DNA from: Ferrovum sp. PN-J185
GTDB lineage: Bacteria; Pseudomonadota; Gammaproteobacteria; Burkholderiales; Ferrovaceae
Direction: 5' to 3'
Length of the DNA: 64,000 nucleotides
NCBI RefSeq assembly: GCF_001581925.1
Contig: NZ_LQZA01000001.1
Coordinates: forward strand, 62,001 to 126,000
In this document: positions 56,789-64,000 of the stretch, piece by piece
How the letters are laid out: each line of letters opens with the position of its first letter
Position numbering within the stretch: the first letter of the stretch is position 1
Position numbers and translations under genes: made by a program
Notes under the pieces: generated by a model
Database searches by the model: none
What the model was told of the DNA's origin: nothing
The model's input: only the letters and a program-made list of their open reading frames with translations

Positions 56789-56873
56789 GCCGATGTGGTG
56801 AAATTGGTAGACACGCCGTCTTGAGGGGGCGGTGGCGAAAGCCGTAGCAGTTCGAGTCTGCTCATCGGCACCA
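56789..56873 (+). tRNA. tRNA-Leu (anticodon GAG)
   Basis: The 85-base sequence folds as a class II tRNA. The acceptor stem GCCGATG (56789-56795) pairs with CATCGGC (56863-56869), followed by A and an encoded CCA. The D-loop contains AATTGGTAGAC, the anticodon loop TTGAGGG gives GAG at 56823-56825, a long variable arm TGGCGAAAGCCG follows, and the T-arm is GCAGTTCGAGTCTGC. The position between secG and nuoA is the usual one in betaproteobacteria. Confidence 0.97.
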
Positions 56874-56892
56874 TTACGAGGAGTTAATGTAG

Positions 56893-57252
56893 GTGATGGT
56901 GCAAAATTATTTGCCTGTGTTGTTGTTTATTTTAGTAGGCCTCGTAATCGGCGTATTGCCTCCCTTTTTAGGTAGGCTGTTGGCCCCTAGTCGTCCTGAC
57001 GAAGCAAAAAATTCTCCGTATGAGTGCGGGTTTGAGGCCTTCGAAGATGCGCGTATGCGTTTTGACGTTCGCTATTATCTCGTTGCTATCTTGTTTATCT
57101 TATTTGATTTAGAAATCGCTTTTCTATTTCCTTGGGCCATTGTCGTCAAGGATATTGGTTGGTTTGGTTTTATCGCAATGATGATATTCCTACTCATTTT
57201 AGTAGTTGGTTTTGTCTACGAGTGGGTGAAAGGCGCCCTGGAGTGGGAATAA
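56893..57252 (+). CDS. nuoA: NADH-quinone oxidoreductase subunit A
   Basis: NuoA is a small membrane subunit of complex I with three helices. The 119-residue protein has [20 protein letters not shown] in the loop after helix 1, the family signature with the conserved Cys, and [15 protein letters not shown] in helix 2. Start choice: AGGAG at 56879-56883 is nine bases from the GTG at 56893 and 12 from the ATG at 56896, so either is possible. An ATG followed directly by TAG occurs at 56887-56892. It heads the nuo operon, which runs to the end of the window. Confidence 0.95.
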   Translation: MMVQNYLPVLLFILVGLVIGVLPPFLGRLLAPSRPDEAKNSPYECGFEAFEDARMRFDVRYYLVAILFILFDLEIAFLFPWAIVVKDIGWFGFIAMMIFLLILVVGFVYEWVKGALEWE

Positions 57253-57281
57253 ACGTTCAGTAAATTAGGAGGCGTAGTGTT

Positions 57282-57764
57282 ATGGCTCTAGAAGGGGTAT
57301 TAAAAGAAGGCTTTGTGACAACCAGCCTTGATACCATTATCAATTGGACTCGTACTGGTTCCTTATGGCCAATGACGTTTGGCTTGGCCTGTTGTGCTGT
57401 GGAAATGATGCATGCTGGTGCTTCGCGCTATGACTTGGATCGTTTTGGTGTGGTGTTTAGACCTAGCCCACGACAGTCTGACTTAATGATTGTTGCGGGG
57501 ACTCTGTGTAATAAAATGGCACCTGCTTTACGTAAAGTCTATGATCAGATGGCAGAGCCACGCTGGGTGCTCTCTATGGGATCCTGCGCCAATGGCGGTG
57601 GTTATTACCATTACTCATATTCCGTTGTGCGCGGCTGTGACCGTATTGTTCCTGTGGATGTCTATGTACCTGGTTGCCCCCCCACAGCTGAAGCGTTGCT
57701 CTATGGTGTTATTCAGTTACAACAAAAAATCCGTCGTACTACAACTATTGCGCGTGCAGCCTAA
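57282..57764 (+). CDS. nuoB: NADH-quinone oxidoreductase subunit B
   Basis: NuoB carries the terminal iron-sulfur cluster N2 that reduces quinone. The 160-residue protein provides the cluster ligands Cys37 and Cys38 ([12 protein letters not shown]), Cys102 ([11 protein letters not shown]) and Cys132 ([12 protein letters not shown]). [17 protein letters not shown] is also conserved. AGGAGG precedes the start. nuoC follows after three bases. Confidence 0.97.
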   Translation: MALEGVLKEGFVTTSLDTIINWTRTGSLWPMTFGLACCAVEMMHAGASRYDLDRFGVVFRPSPRQSDLMIVAGTLCNKMAPALRKVYDQMAEPRWVLSMGSCANGGGYYHYSYSVVRGCDRIVPVDVYVPGCPPTAEALLYGVIQLQQKIRRTTTIARAA

Positions 57765-57767
57765 CTT

Positions 57768-58370
57768 ATGATGAATGAACGTTTAGAACAGTTGCAAGCA
57801 GCATTCAATGAGCGCTTTGGTGATGCCATTGATCACGCGGTTATTCGTTTGCGTGAATTAACTATTGAAGTTAAGGCAGAAGCTTGGTTTAGCGTTGCTC
57901 AAGCTCTGCGAGATGAGTTTCATTTTGAGCAGTTGATTGATTTGTGCGGTGTTGATTACATGACCTATCAAGACCGTGAAAGCGGACCGCGCTTTGCTGT
58001 GGTTAGTCATTTACTGTCTGTGAAAAACAACCAACGTCTACGCGTTCGTGTGTTTGCCGAGGACGACAGTCTGCCTGTTTTGTCGTCTGTGGAATCCATT
58101 TGGTCATCGGCTAATTGGATGGAGCGTGAGGCCTTTGATTTGTTTGGCATTATTTTTGAAGGACATCCTGATTTACGTCGTTTGCTCACTGATTACGGCT
58201 TTGTGGGGCATCCATTCAGAAAAGATTTTCCGATATCAGGCTATGTAGAAATGCGTTACGACGAACACCAAAAACGCGTGGTATACCAACCGCTTACATT
58301 GGTACCTCGTGAAGTGGTGCCACGTATTACTCGTCCAGAAAATTATGGGGATACAGAACACCATGGCTGA
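57768..58370 (+). CDS. nuoC: NADH-quinone oxidoreductase subunit C
   Basis: NuoC is the 30-kDa peripheral arm subunit that contacts NuoD and NuoB. The 200-residue protein contains [20 protein letters not shown] and the signature [29 protein letters not shown] split over about residues 123-151, then [18 protein letters not shown] codons at 57768 and 57771 are both possible starts. NuoC is a separate gene here, not fused to NuoD as in E. coli. Its last eight bases overlap nuoD. Confidence 0.96.
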   Translation: MMNERLEQLQAAFNERFGDAIDHAVIRLRELTIEVKAEAWFSVAQALRDEFHFEQLIDLCGVDYMTYQDRESGPRFAVVSHLLSVKNNQRLRVRVFAEDDSLPVLSSVESIWSSANWMEREAFDLFGIIFEGHPDLRRLLTDYGFVGHPFRKDFPISGYVEMRYDEHQKRVVYQPLTLVPREVVPRITRPENYGDTEHHG

Positions 58371-59619
58371 GATTAGAAATTACACCATGAATTTTGGTCC
58401 GCAACACCCTGCGGCACACGGCGTATTACGTCTTGTATTAGAGCTTGATGGTGAAGTGATTGAGCGTGCTGATCCACACATTGGCTTATTGCATCGTGCC
58501 ACAGAAAAGTTAGCAGAAACCCGTACTTACTTGCAAACTGTGCCTTACATGGATCGACTCGATTATGTATCGATGATGTGTAATGAGCATGGTTATGTCA
58601 TGGCCTTAGAGAAATTATTGCAAATTGACGTGCCAGTTCGTGCGCAATACATACGAGTTATGTTTGATGAGATCACTCGTATTCTTAACCACCTGTTGTG
58701 GTTGGGAGCGCATGCACTGGACGTGGGCGCCATGACAGTTTTTTTATATGCGTTTCGTGAGCGTGAGGACTTGATGGATTGCTATGAGGCAGTCTCAGGT
58801 GCCAGGATGCATGCTGCCTACTATCGCCCTGGTGGGGTATACCGTGATCTTCCTGATCGTATGCCGCAGCATTTGGCCAACAAAGGTGGACGCAGTGATG
58901 CCAAGGCTCGTTCTTTAAATGCTGGACGGCAAGGCTCTATGCTGGATTTCATTGAGGATTTTACTGTTCGTTTTCCAGCTCTTGTGGATGAGTATGAAAC
59001 GCTGTTAACTGATAACCGTATTTGGAAGCAAAGGACTGTGGGTATTGGGGTGGTCAGCCCCGAGCGCGCTTTAAGTATGGGTTTTACAGGTCCCATGATA
59101 AGAGGCTCAGGTATCGCTTGGGATTTACGTAAAAAGCAACCCTATGAAGTATACGCGGATTTAGATTTTGATATTCCCATAGGCGTAAATGGTGATTGTT
59201 ATGATCGCTATTTAGTGCGTATTGAAGAAATGCGTCAGTCTAATCGAATCATCAAACAGTGTATTACGTGGCTTCGTAATAACCCAGGACCAGTTATTAC
59301 AGACAATCATAAAGTGGCGCCACCTACACGTACTGATATGAAAACCAACATGGAAGAGTTAATTCACCATTTCAAACTCTTTACTGAGGGCATGCATATT
59401 CCTGCAGGTGAAGCCTTAGCTAGTGTGGAAGCACCCAAGGGTGAGTTTTCTATTTACATGATTTCAGATGGGGCAAATAAACCCTATCGGTTAAAGATTC
59501 GTGCACCGGGTTATGCGCACTTGTCTGGTTTGGATGAGATGACAAGAGGGCACATGATTGCTGATTTGGTAGCTATCATTGGTACACAAGATATTGTATT
59601 TGGGGAGATTGACCGTTGA
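58363..59619 (+). CDS. nuoD: NADH-quinone oxidoreductase subunit D
   Basis: NuoD is the 49-kDa subunit that lines the quinone site. From the ATG at 58363 the 418-residue protein begins [20 protein letters not shown], continues with [47 protein letters not shown], and ends with DIVFGEIDR. The frame is open upstream to 58309 but that part is out-of-frame nuoC sequence. Its stop codon overlaps the TTG start of nuoE. The MidA-like methyltransferase at 27703-28878 may modify an Arg of this protein, by analogy with NDUFS2. Confidence 0.97.
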   Translation: MAEIRNYTMNFGPQHPAAHGVLRLVLELDGEVIERADPHIGLLHRATEKLAETRTYLQTVPYMDRLDYVSMMCNEHGYVMALEKLLQIDVPVRAQYIRVMFDEITRILNHLLWLGAHALDVGAMTVFLYAFREREDLMDCYEAVSGARMHAAYYRPGGVYRDLPDRMPQHLANKGGRSDAKARSLNAGRQGSMLDFIEDFTVRFPALVDEYETLLTDNRIWKQRTVGIGVVSPERALSMGFTGPMIRGSGIAWDLRKKQPYEVYADLDFDIPIGVNGDCYDRYLVRIEEMRQSNRIIKQCITWLRNNPGPVITDNHKVAPPTRTDMKTNMEELIHHFKLFTEGMHIPAGEALASVEAPKGEFSIYMISDGANKPYRLKIRAPGYAHLSGLDEMTRGHMIADLVAIIGTQDIVFGEIDR

Positions 59620-60098
59620 GCTTATTATCCAAAGAATCCCTCGAGAAAATTGATCACGAGATTCGTAAGTATCCAGCGGATCAAAAACAGTCTGCTGTGA
59701 TGTCTGCGCTACGTATTGCTCAAGAACAGCATGGTTGGTTATCTAATGACGTCATGGATAGTGTGGCGCAGTATTTGGGTATGCCCTCCGTTGCTGTGTA
59801 TGAAGTGGCAACCTTCTATGAAATGTATAACACCAAGCCCATGGGTAAGTACAAATTGACTTTATGTACCAATTTACCCTGTGCTCTATCTGGTGCTGAC
59901 GCCATTTGTAAAAAATTAAAAGAACGGTTGGGTATTGATTTTAATGAAGTCACTGAGGACGGTATGTTTAGTCTTAAGGAAGGGCAATGTTTTGGGGCGT
60001 GCGGTGATGCCCCAGTATTGTTGGTGAATAACCACGATATGCGTTCCTTTGTTACAGAAGAAAAGTTAGACGAATTGTTGAAGGAGTTAAAGTCATGA
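59616..60098 (+). CDS. nuoE: NADH-quinone oxidoreductase subunit E (TTG start)
   Basis: NuoE is the 24-kDa subunit with a thioredoxin-like 2Fe-2S cluster. The ligands are Cys84 and Cys89 ([12 protein letters not shown]) and Cys125 and Cys129 ([12 protein letters not shown]). The 160-residue protein starts at TTG 59616, overlapping the nuoD stop codon (TTGA) with GGGGAG about eight bases upstream; no ATG fits. The end overlaps nuoF by four bases (ATGA). Confidence 0.95.
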   Translation: MSLLSKESLEKIDHEIRKYPADQKQSAVMSALRIAQEQHGWLSNDVMDSVAQYLGMPSVAVYEVATFYEMYNTKPMGKYKLTLCTNLPCALSGADAICKKLKERLGIDFNEVTEDGMFSLKEGQCFGACGDAPVLLVNNHDMRSFVTEEKLDELLKELKS

Positions 60099-61390
60099 CC
60101 GGTGCGATATTAGGGCAACTCGGTGACGACAGAGAGCACACTTGGCATTTACATGATTATGTAAAGCGTGGTGGCTATGAGGCACTGAAAAAAGTACTCA
60201 GTGGTATGAGTCCTGAGGCCGTTATTGATGAAGTGAAAAAATCAGGGTTACGAGGTCGTGGTGGGGCAGGTTTCCCAACCGGCACCAAATGGACCTTTAT
60301 GCCCAAAGAAGTCAGTGGCGAGCGCTATGTGGTATGTAATTCCGATGAAGGTGAGCCTGGTACATTTAAAGACCGTGATATTTTGCGCTATAACCCGCAC
60401 GCCGTTATTGAAGGAATGATTATTGCTGGTTTTGCAATGCGGGCAACGCGTGGTTATAACTATATCCATGGCGAGATTTGGTCGGTCTACGAGCGTTGTG
60501 AAGAAGCCATTGCTGAAGCTAGAGCAGCTGGGTTCTTAGGTAACAATATTTTAGGTAGTGATTTTTCTTTTGAATTATTTAACCACCATGGTTATGGGGC
60601 TTATATTTGCGGTGAAGAAACAGCTTTATTAGAGTCGTTAGAAGGAAAAAAAGGACAACCTCGCTACAAACCACCTTTCCCGGCCACCTACGGTTTATAT
60701 GGTCGACCAACAACCATCAATAACACAGAAACCTTTGCTAATGTCCCCTGGATTATTCGTGAAGGGGGCGAGGCTTTTTTAGCTATGGGTCGCCCTAACA
60801 ATGGTGGTACAAAAATTTTCTCAGTCTCAGGGCACGTGAATCGTCCTGGTAATTATGAAGTACCGCTTGGTACTCCTTTTGCAAAGCTACTGGATATGGC
60901 TGGCGGCATGAGAGGGGGACGTAAGATTAAAGCTGTGATTCCAGGTGGTTCCTCTATGCCGGTTATTCCAGGACAAATTATGATGGAAACAGACATGGAT
61001 TATGACTCCATAGCCAAGGCAGGTTCAATGTTGGGCTCAGGGGCTGTGATTGTCATGGATGAGACCACCTGTATGGTGCGTGCATTAGAGAGATTATCTT
61101 ATTTTTATCACGAAGAATCCTGTGGTCAATGTACTCCCTGTCGCGAGGGCACAGGATGGTTGTACCGTGTTGTTCACCGTATTGAAAAAGGTGAAGGGCG
61201 TGGTGAGGATCTCGATTTGCTGTTATCGCTATGTAATAACATTCAAGGACGAACTATTTGTGCTCTGGGTGATGCGGCAGCGATGCCTGTACGTGCATTT
61301 ATTACCCATTATCGTGATGAGTTTGAATACCACGTCACACACAAGCGCTGCCTTGTGGGTGCTGATCACGTTTCTGAGAAGGCGGCGTAA
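60095..61390 (+). CDS. nuoF: NADH-quinone oxidoreductase subunit F
   Basis: NuoF is the 51-kDa subunit that oxidises NADH with FMN and a 4Fe-4S cluster. The 431-residue protein shows the NADH-binding [16 protein letters not shown], the FMN-binding [33 protein letters not shown], and the cluster motif [14 protein letters not shown] near residues 342-355, with the fourth Cys in [12 protein letters not shown]. nuoG follows after two bases. Confidence 0.97.
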   Translation: MTGAILGQLGDDREHTWHLHDYVKRGGYEALKKVLSGMSPEAVIDEVKKSGLRGRGGAGFPTGTKWTFMPKEVSGERYVVCNSDEGEPGTFKDRDILRYNPHAVIEGMIIAGFAMRATRGYNYIHGEIWSVYERCEEAIAEARAAGFLGNNILGSDFSFELFNHHGYGAYICGEETALLESLEGKKGQPRYKPPFPATYGLYGRPTTINNTETFANVPWIIREGGEAFLAMGRPNNGGTKIFSVSGHVNRPGNYEVPLGTPFAKLLDMAGGMRGGRKIKAVIPGGSSMPVIPGQIMMETDMDYDSIAKAGSMLGSGAVIVMDETTCMVRALERLSYFYHEESCGQCTPCREGTGWLYRVVHRIEKGEGRGEDLDLLLSLCNNIQGRTICALGDAAAMPVRAFITHYRDEFEYHVTHKRCLVGADHVSEKAA

Positions 61391-61392
61391 AC

Positions 61393-63774
61393 ATGGCTTT
61401 GGTTACTGTTGAGATAGATGGACAAACAACCCAAGTGGAGAGTGGGCGAACCGTAATGGATGCGGCCAGAAAGCTTGGTATAAAAATTCCACACTTTTGT
61501 TATCACAGAAAACTCTCTATTGCGGCCAATTGCCGCATGTGTCTTGTGCAAGTTGAGAAAGCGCCTAAACCCCTTCCCGCTTGCGCAACCCCTGCCACTG
61601 AAGGAATGAAAGTATTTACCCATTCTGAATTTGCCATTAATGCGCAAAAAGCAGTGATGGAGTTTTTATTAATTAACCATCCTCTAGATTGCCCCATTTG
61701 TGATCAGGGTGGGGAATGTAAATTACAAGATATTAGTGTGGGCTATGGCCCTAGTGCTTCACGTTTTAAAGAAGAAAAACGTGTGGTGAGTAATAAAAAT
61801 CTAGGACCGCTCATTCAAACGGATATGACCCGTTGTATCTTATGTACCCGCTGTGTACGTTTTGGTCAGGAAATAGCCGGTATTATGGAGCTCGGTGTGG
61901 GGGGTAGAGGTGAGCGCTCTGAGGTGTTAGCGTTTGTTGACCGTACCGTGAATTCTGAAATTTCTGGTAATGTCATTGATTTGTGTCCCGTTGGTGCATT
62001 GACCTCTAAACCATTTCGTTATCGCGCCCGTACCTGGGAGTTGCAACGCTCCCCCAGCGTCAGTCCTCATGATGCCATGGGTAGTCAATTAGTTGTTCAA
62101 GTAAAGCTTAAAAAAGAAGTGGTGCGTGTATTACCTGGTAAAAATGATGCGATTAATGAGTGTTGGTTATCCGATCGTGATCGCTTTGGTTTTGAAGCGG
62201 TGAACAGCAGTGATCGCTTATTAAAACCCATGATTAAAGAGGAAGGTGAGTGGCGCGAAGCAGAATGGGCTGAAGCGCTGCAAGTGGTGGTTGATGCCTT
62301 TGATAAAATTAAAAGTGCACATGGAGCTAACTCATTGGGGCTGTGGGCGAGCCCGCAGTTATCTTTAGAAGAATTGTGGTTGGCGCAAAAATTAATGCGT
62401 GATTTGGGTTCTTCTAATATTGATCACCGTTTCCGTCAGCGCGACTTTTCTATGGACCATGCTGATGTCAGCGTGCCATGGCTTGGCATGCCAATTGAAC
62501 AGTGGTCACAACTCAATACCACTTTATTAATAGGTTCAAGAATCCGTTCCGAGTTTCCTTTGCTTGCCGTACGTTTACGTCACGCCGTCAAAGCCGGTGG
62601 GGTGGTTCATTTAATAAACTCTTTCACTGATGATTTAGCTATGCCAACTGGTCAGCAGTTGGTGGGTACGCCAAGTGTCATGCCATCTTTATTGGCTCAG
62701 GTATTACAAGCTGCAGCAAGCCTCACAGGGCAGACAGTAAACGCCAATTGCCAAGCCATGATGGGTGGGGTGGTCAGCGAAGAAGCTCAGTCTATCGCTC
62801 ACAGTTTGATTGGTGAGGGTAAAAAAGCAGTGGTGTTAGGTCAGCTTGCAGAACAGCACGCAGATTATGCCACGCTATGGAGTCTTGCCCAAGAGTTGTG
62901 TCGCATTACAGGTAGTACACTCAGTTATTTGCCACAAGGGGCGAATGCCGTTGCAGCTCATGCTGTGGGAGTGGTGCCTTATCAAGGTAGTCTTGGAGCA
63001 CATGCTTATCAGGGTTTAAATGCACAACAGATGATGGAGCAGCCACGCCATGCACTGATGGTGTTAGGTCTTGAGCCAGAGGTAGATGCGCTTGAATCAC
63101 ATCGTGCATTAAAGGCGTTACAGGCTGCTGATTTTGTTGTTGCCATGCATGCGTTCAAAGGTAATTTGCCTGAGTGGGCTGATGTTATTTTACCGATTGC
63201 GCCCTTCACTGAGACGCCAGGAACCTTTGTCAATATGGCAGGGCAGGTACAAACAGTGAAAGCGGCTATCCACACCAAAGGGGAAAGTCGCCCCTTGTGG
63301 AAAGTGTTACGTGTGTTAGCCAATTTATTTGATTTACCGGGTTATCAATATGACACCTTGGAAGAGGTGTATAAAGAGGGTGAATTAAATTGGGCTGATG
63401 TGATTAAACAGAAATTGAACAATCACAGACACTATTTGCCAGCACTTAAAATGCGTGCTTCGTTGAATGTGTTAGAGCGCTTAAGTGAGGTACCACCGTA
63501 TCAAATTGATGCCTTAACACGTCGCTCAGCTCCACTACAAGACAGCACCTTAGGACAATGTCGTTATGTAGCACTGTCTACTAACACTGCTAATAAGCTC
63601 AAAGTAACTGAAGGACAACAGGTTCGTATTAGCCAAGGATCAGGACAAGCCCAATTGAGTGTACGAATTAATAATCAATTGGCTGATCATGTGTTATGGC
63701 TACCCAGTGGTATTGACGAGACTAAAGAGTTAGATGTGAATCAGTTAACGATTACCGTGGAGGCCGTAAGCTAA
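61393..63774 (+). CDS. nuoG: NADH-quinone oxidoreductase subunit G
   Basis: NuoG is the 75-kDa subunit that carries several clusters of the peripheral arm. The 793-residue protein has the 2Fe-2S ferredoxin ligands Cys36, Cys47, Cys50 and Cys64, the His/Cys cluster block [19 protein letters not shown] (about residues 95-113), and the 4Fe-4S motif [17 protein letters not shown] long molybdopterin-oxidoreductase-like domain without cofactor function follows, with [20 protein letters not shown] near the end. Its stop codon overlaps the nuoH start (TAATG). Confidence 0.96.
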   Translation: MALVTVEIDGQTTQVESGRTVMDAARKLGIKIPHFCYHRKLSIAANCRMCLVQVEKAPKPLPACATPATEGMKVFTHSEFAINAQKAVMEFLLINHPLDCPICDQGGECKLQDISVGYGPSASRFKEEKRVVSNKNLGPLIQTDMTRCILCTRCVRFGQEIAGIMELGVGGRGERSEVLAFVDRTVNSEISGNVIDLCPVGALTSKPFRYRARTWELQRSPSVSPHDAMGSQLVVQVKLKKEVVRVLPGKNDAINECWLSDRDRFGFEAVNSSDRLLKPMIKEEGEWREAEWAEALQVVVDAFDKIKSAHGANSLGLWASPQLSLEELWLAQKLMRDLGSSNIDHRFRQRDFSMDHADVSVPWLGMPIEQWSQLNTTLLIGSRIRSEFPLLAVRLRHAVKAGGVVHLINSFTDDLAMPTGQQLVGTPSVMPSLLAQVLQAAASLTGQTVNANCQAMMGGVVSEEAQSIAHSLIGEGKKAVVLGQLAEQHADYATLWSLAQELCRITGSTLSYLPQGANAVAAHAVGVVPYQGSLGAHAYQGLNAQQMMEQPRHALMVLGLEPEVDALESHRALKALQAADFVVAMHAFKGNLPEWADVILPIAPFTETPGTFVNMAGQVQTVKAAIHTKGESRPLWKVLRVLANLFDLPGYQYDTLEEVYKEGELNWADVIKQKLNNHRHYLPALKMRASLNVLERLSEVPPYQIDALTRRSAPLQDSTLGQCRYVALSTNTANKLKVTEGQQVRISQGSGQAQLSVRINNQLADHVLWLPSGIDETKELDVNQLTITVEAVS

Positions 63775-64000
63775 TGCAAGCTGTTATTGATTTCTTCGGT
63801 CCTCTCTGGCCTTTGGTGTGGACACTGTTAAAGATTGTTGTGATTGTCCTGCCTTTATTAGGTGCTGTGGCCTATCTAACCTTAGCTGAGCGTAAAGTAA
63901 TTGGTTATATGCAAATTCGTATTGGTCCTAATCGTGTGGGGCCAAAAGGATTATTGCAACCTATTGCTGATGCCATCAAATTGTTGATGAAAGAAATTGT
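63774..64000 (+). CDS. nuoH: NADH-quinone oxidoreductase subunit H (3' end outside window)
   Basis: The first 75 codons of the membrane subunit NuoH are present. The first membrane helix ([20 protein letters not shown]) is followed by the signature [19 protein letters not shown] and [20 protein letters not shown], which form the quinone-channel entrance. The gene starts in the nuoG stop codon and continues beyond the window, where nuoIJKLMN would be expected. Confidence 0.96.
   Translation, partial: MQAVIDFFGPLWPLVWTLLKIVVIVLPLLGAVAYLTLAERKVIGYMQIRIGPNRVGPKGLLQPIADAIKLLMKEI

Overview
The window reads as a stretch of a betaproteobacterial chromosome with moderately low GC. Evidence: trimeric porins of the Burkholderiales/Nitrosomonadales type, a Coq7 ubiquinone hydroxylase, the order greA-yhbY-rlmE-ftsH-folP-glmM, and secG-tRNA-Leu-nuoABCDEFGH. 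The low GC, complete complex I, succinyl-CoA synthetase and a glyoxylate aminotransferase would suit a Nitrosomonadales/Ferrovales-like organism, but this placement is a guess and no marker here fixes the genus. Almost all of the window is dense core genome. The accessory part lies at 3.4-8.2 kb.

Layout. 0-3.4 kb: a tripartite RND efflux operon (permease tail, adaptor, outer-membrane channel). 3.5-8.2 kb: two related porin genes facing each other, with an AT-rich tyrosine recombinase gene between them; this is the most unusual locus. 8.3-12.4 kb: coq7, argB, then anmK and an M23 peptidase on the minus strand. 12.4-18.7 kb: tyrS followed by a tight run of an LplT-like MFS protein, a MATE exporter, a small metal-ligand-rich membrane protein and a TonB-dependent receptor. 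18.7-22.1 kb, minus: lpxL-like acyltransferase, dapF, DUF484, xerC. 22.1-27.7 kb: the activated-methyl cycle operon metK-ahcY-metF, then a glyoxylate aminotransferase and ttcA on the minus strand. 27.7-32.6 kb: midA, cca, slt, DUF2889. 32.7-36.5 kb: sucCD, fur (convergent), bamE, dapB. 36.5-46.6 kb: carAB, greA, yhbY, rlmE, ftsH, folP, glmM. 46.6-55.6 kb: a phosphate/polyphosphate district with sixA and ppk (minus), an OlsB-like acyltransferase, ppx and pstSCAB with a candidate Pho box. 55.6-64 kb: tpiA, secG, tRNA-Leu(GAG) and the start of the nuo operon, which runs off the end inside nuoH.

How the genes work together. Cell-envelope functions recur: efflux, porins, peptidoglycan turnover (AnmK, M23 peptidase, Slt), LpxL-like lipid A acylation, BamE, and precursor supply through DapB, DapF and GlmM. 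Phosphate handling is concentrated between 47 and 56 kb, where polyphosphate synthesis (Ppk), polyphosphate hydrolysis (Ppx), high-affinity uptake (Pst) and a probable phosphorus-free lipid enzyme sit side by side without phoU. Energy metabolism is represented by sucCD and complex I, and midA, a probable complex I assembly methyltransferase, lies in the same window.

Best leads for something new: (1) the inverted porin / recombinase / porin cassette with a 54-bp perfect inverted repeat at the porin starts; (2) a promoter-hairpin-T-run leader before carA that looks like an attenuator; (3) a strong stem-loop inside the last fur codons, directly behind sucD; (4) the phosphate district. All functions are inferred by reading translated sequence and motifs; no database search was run.
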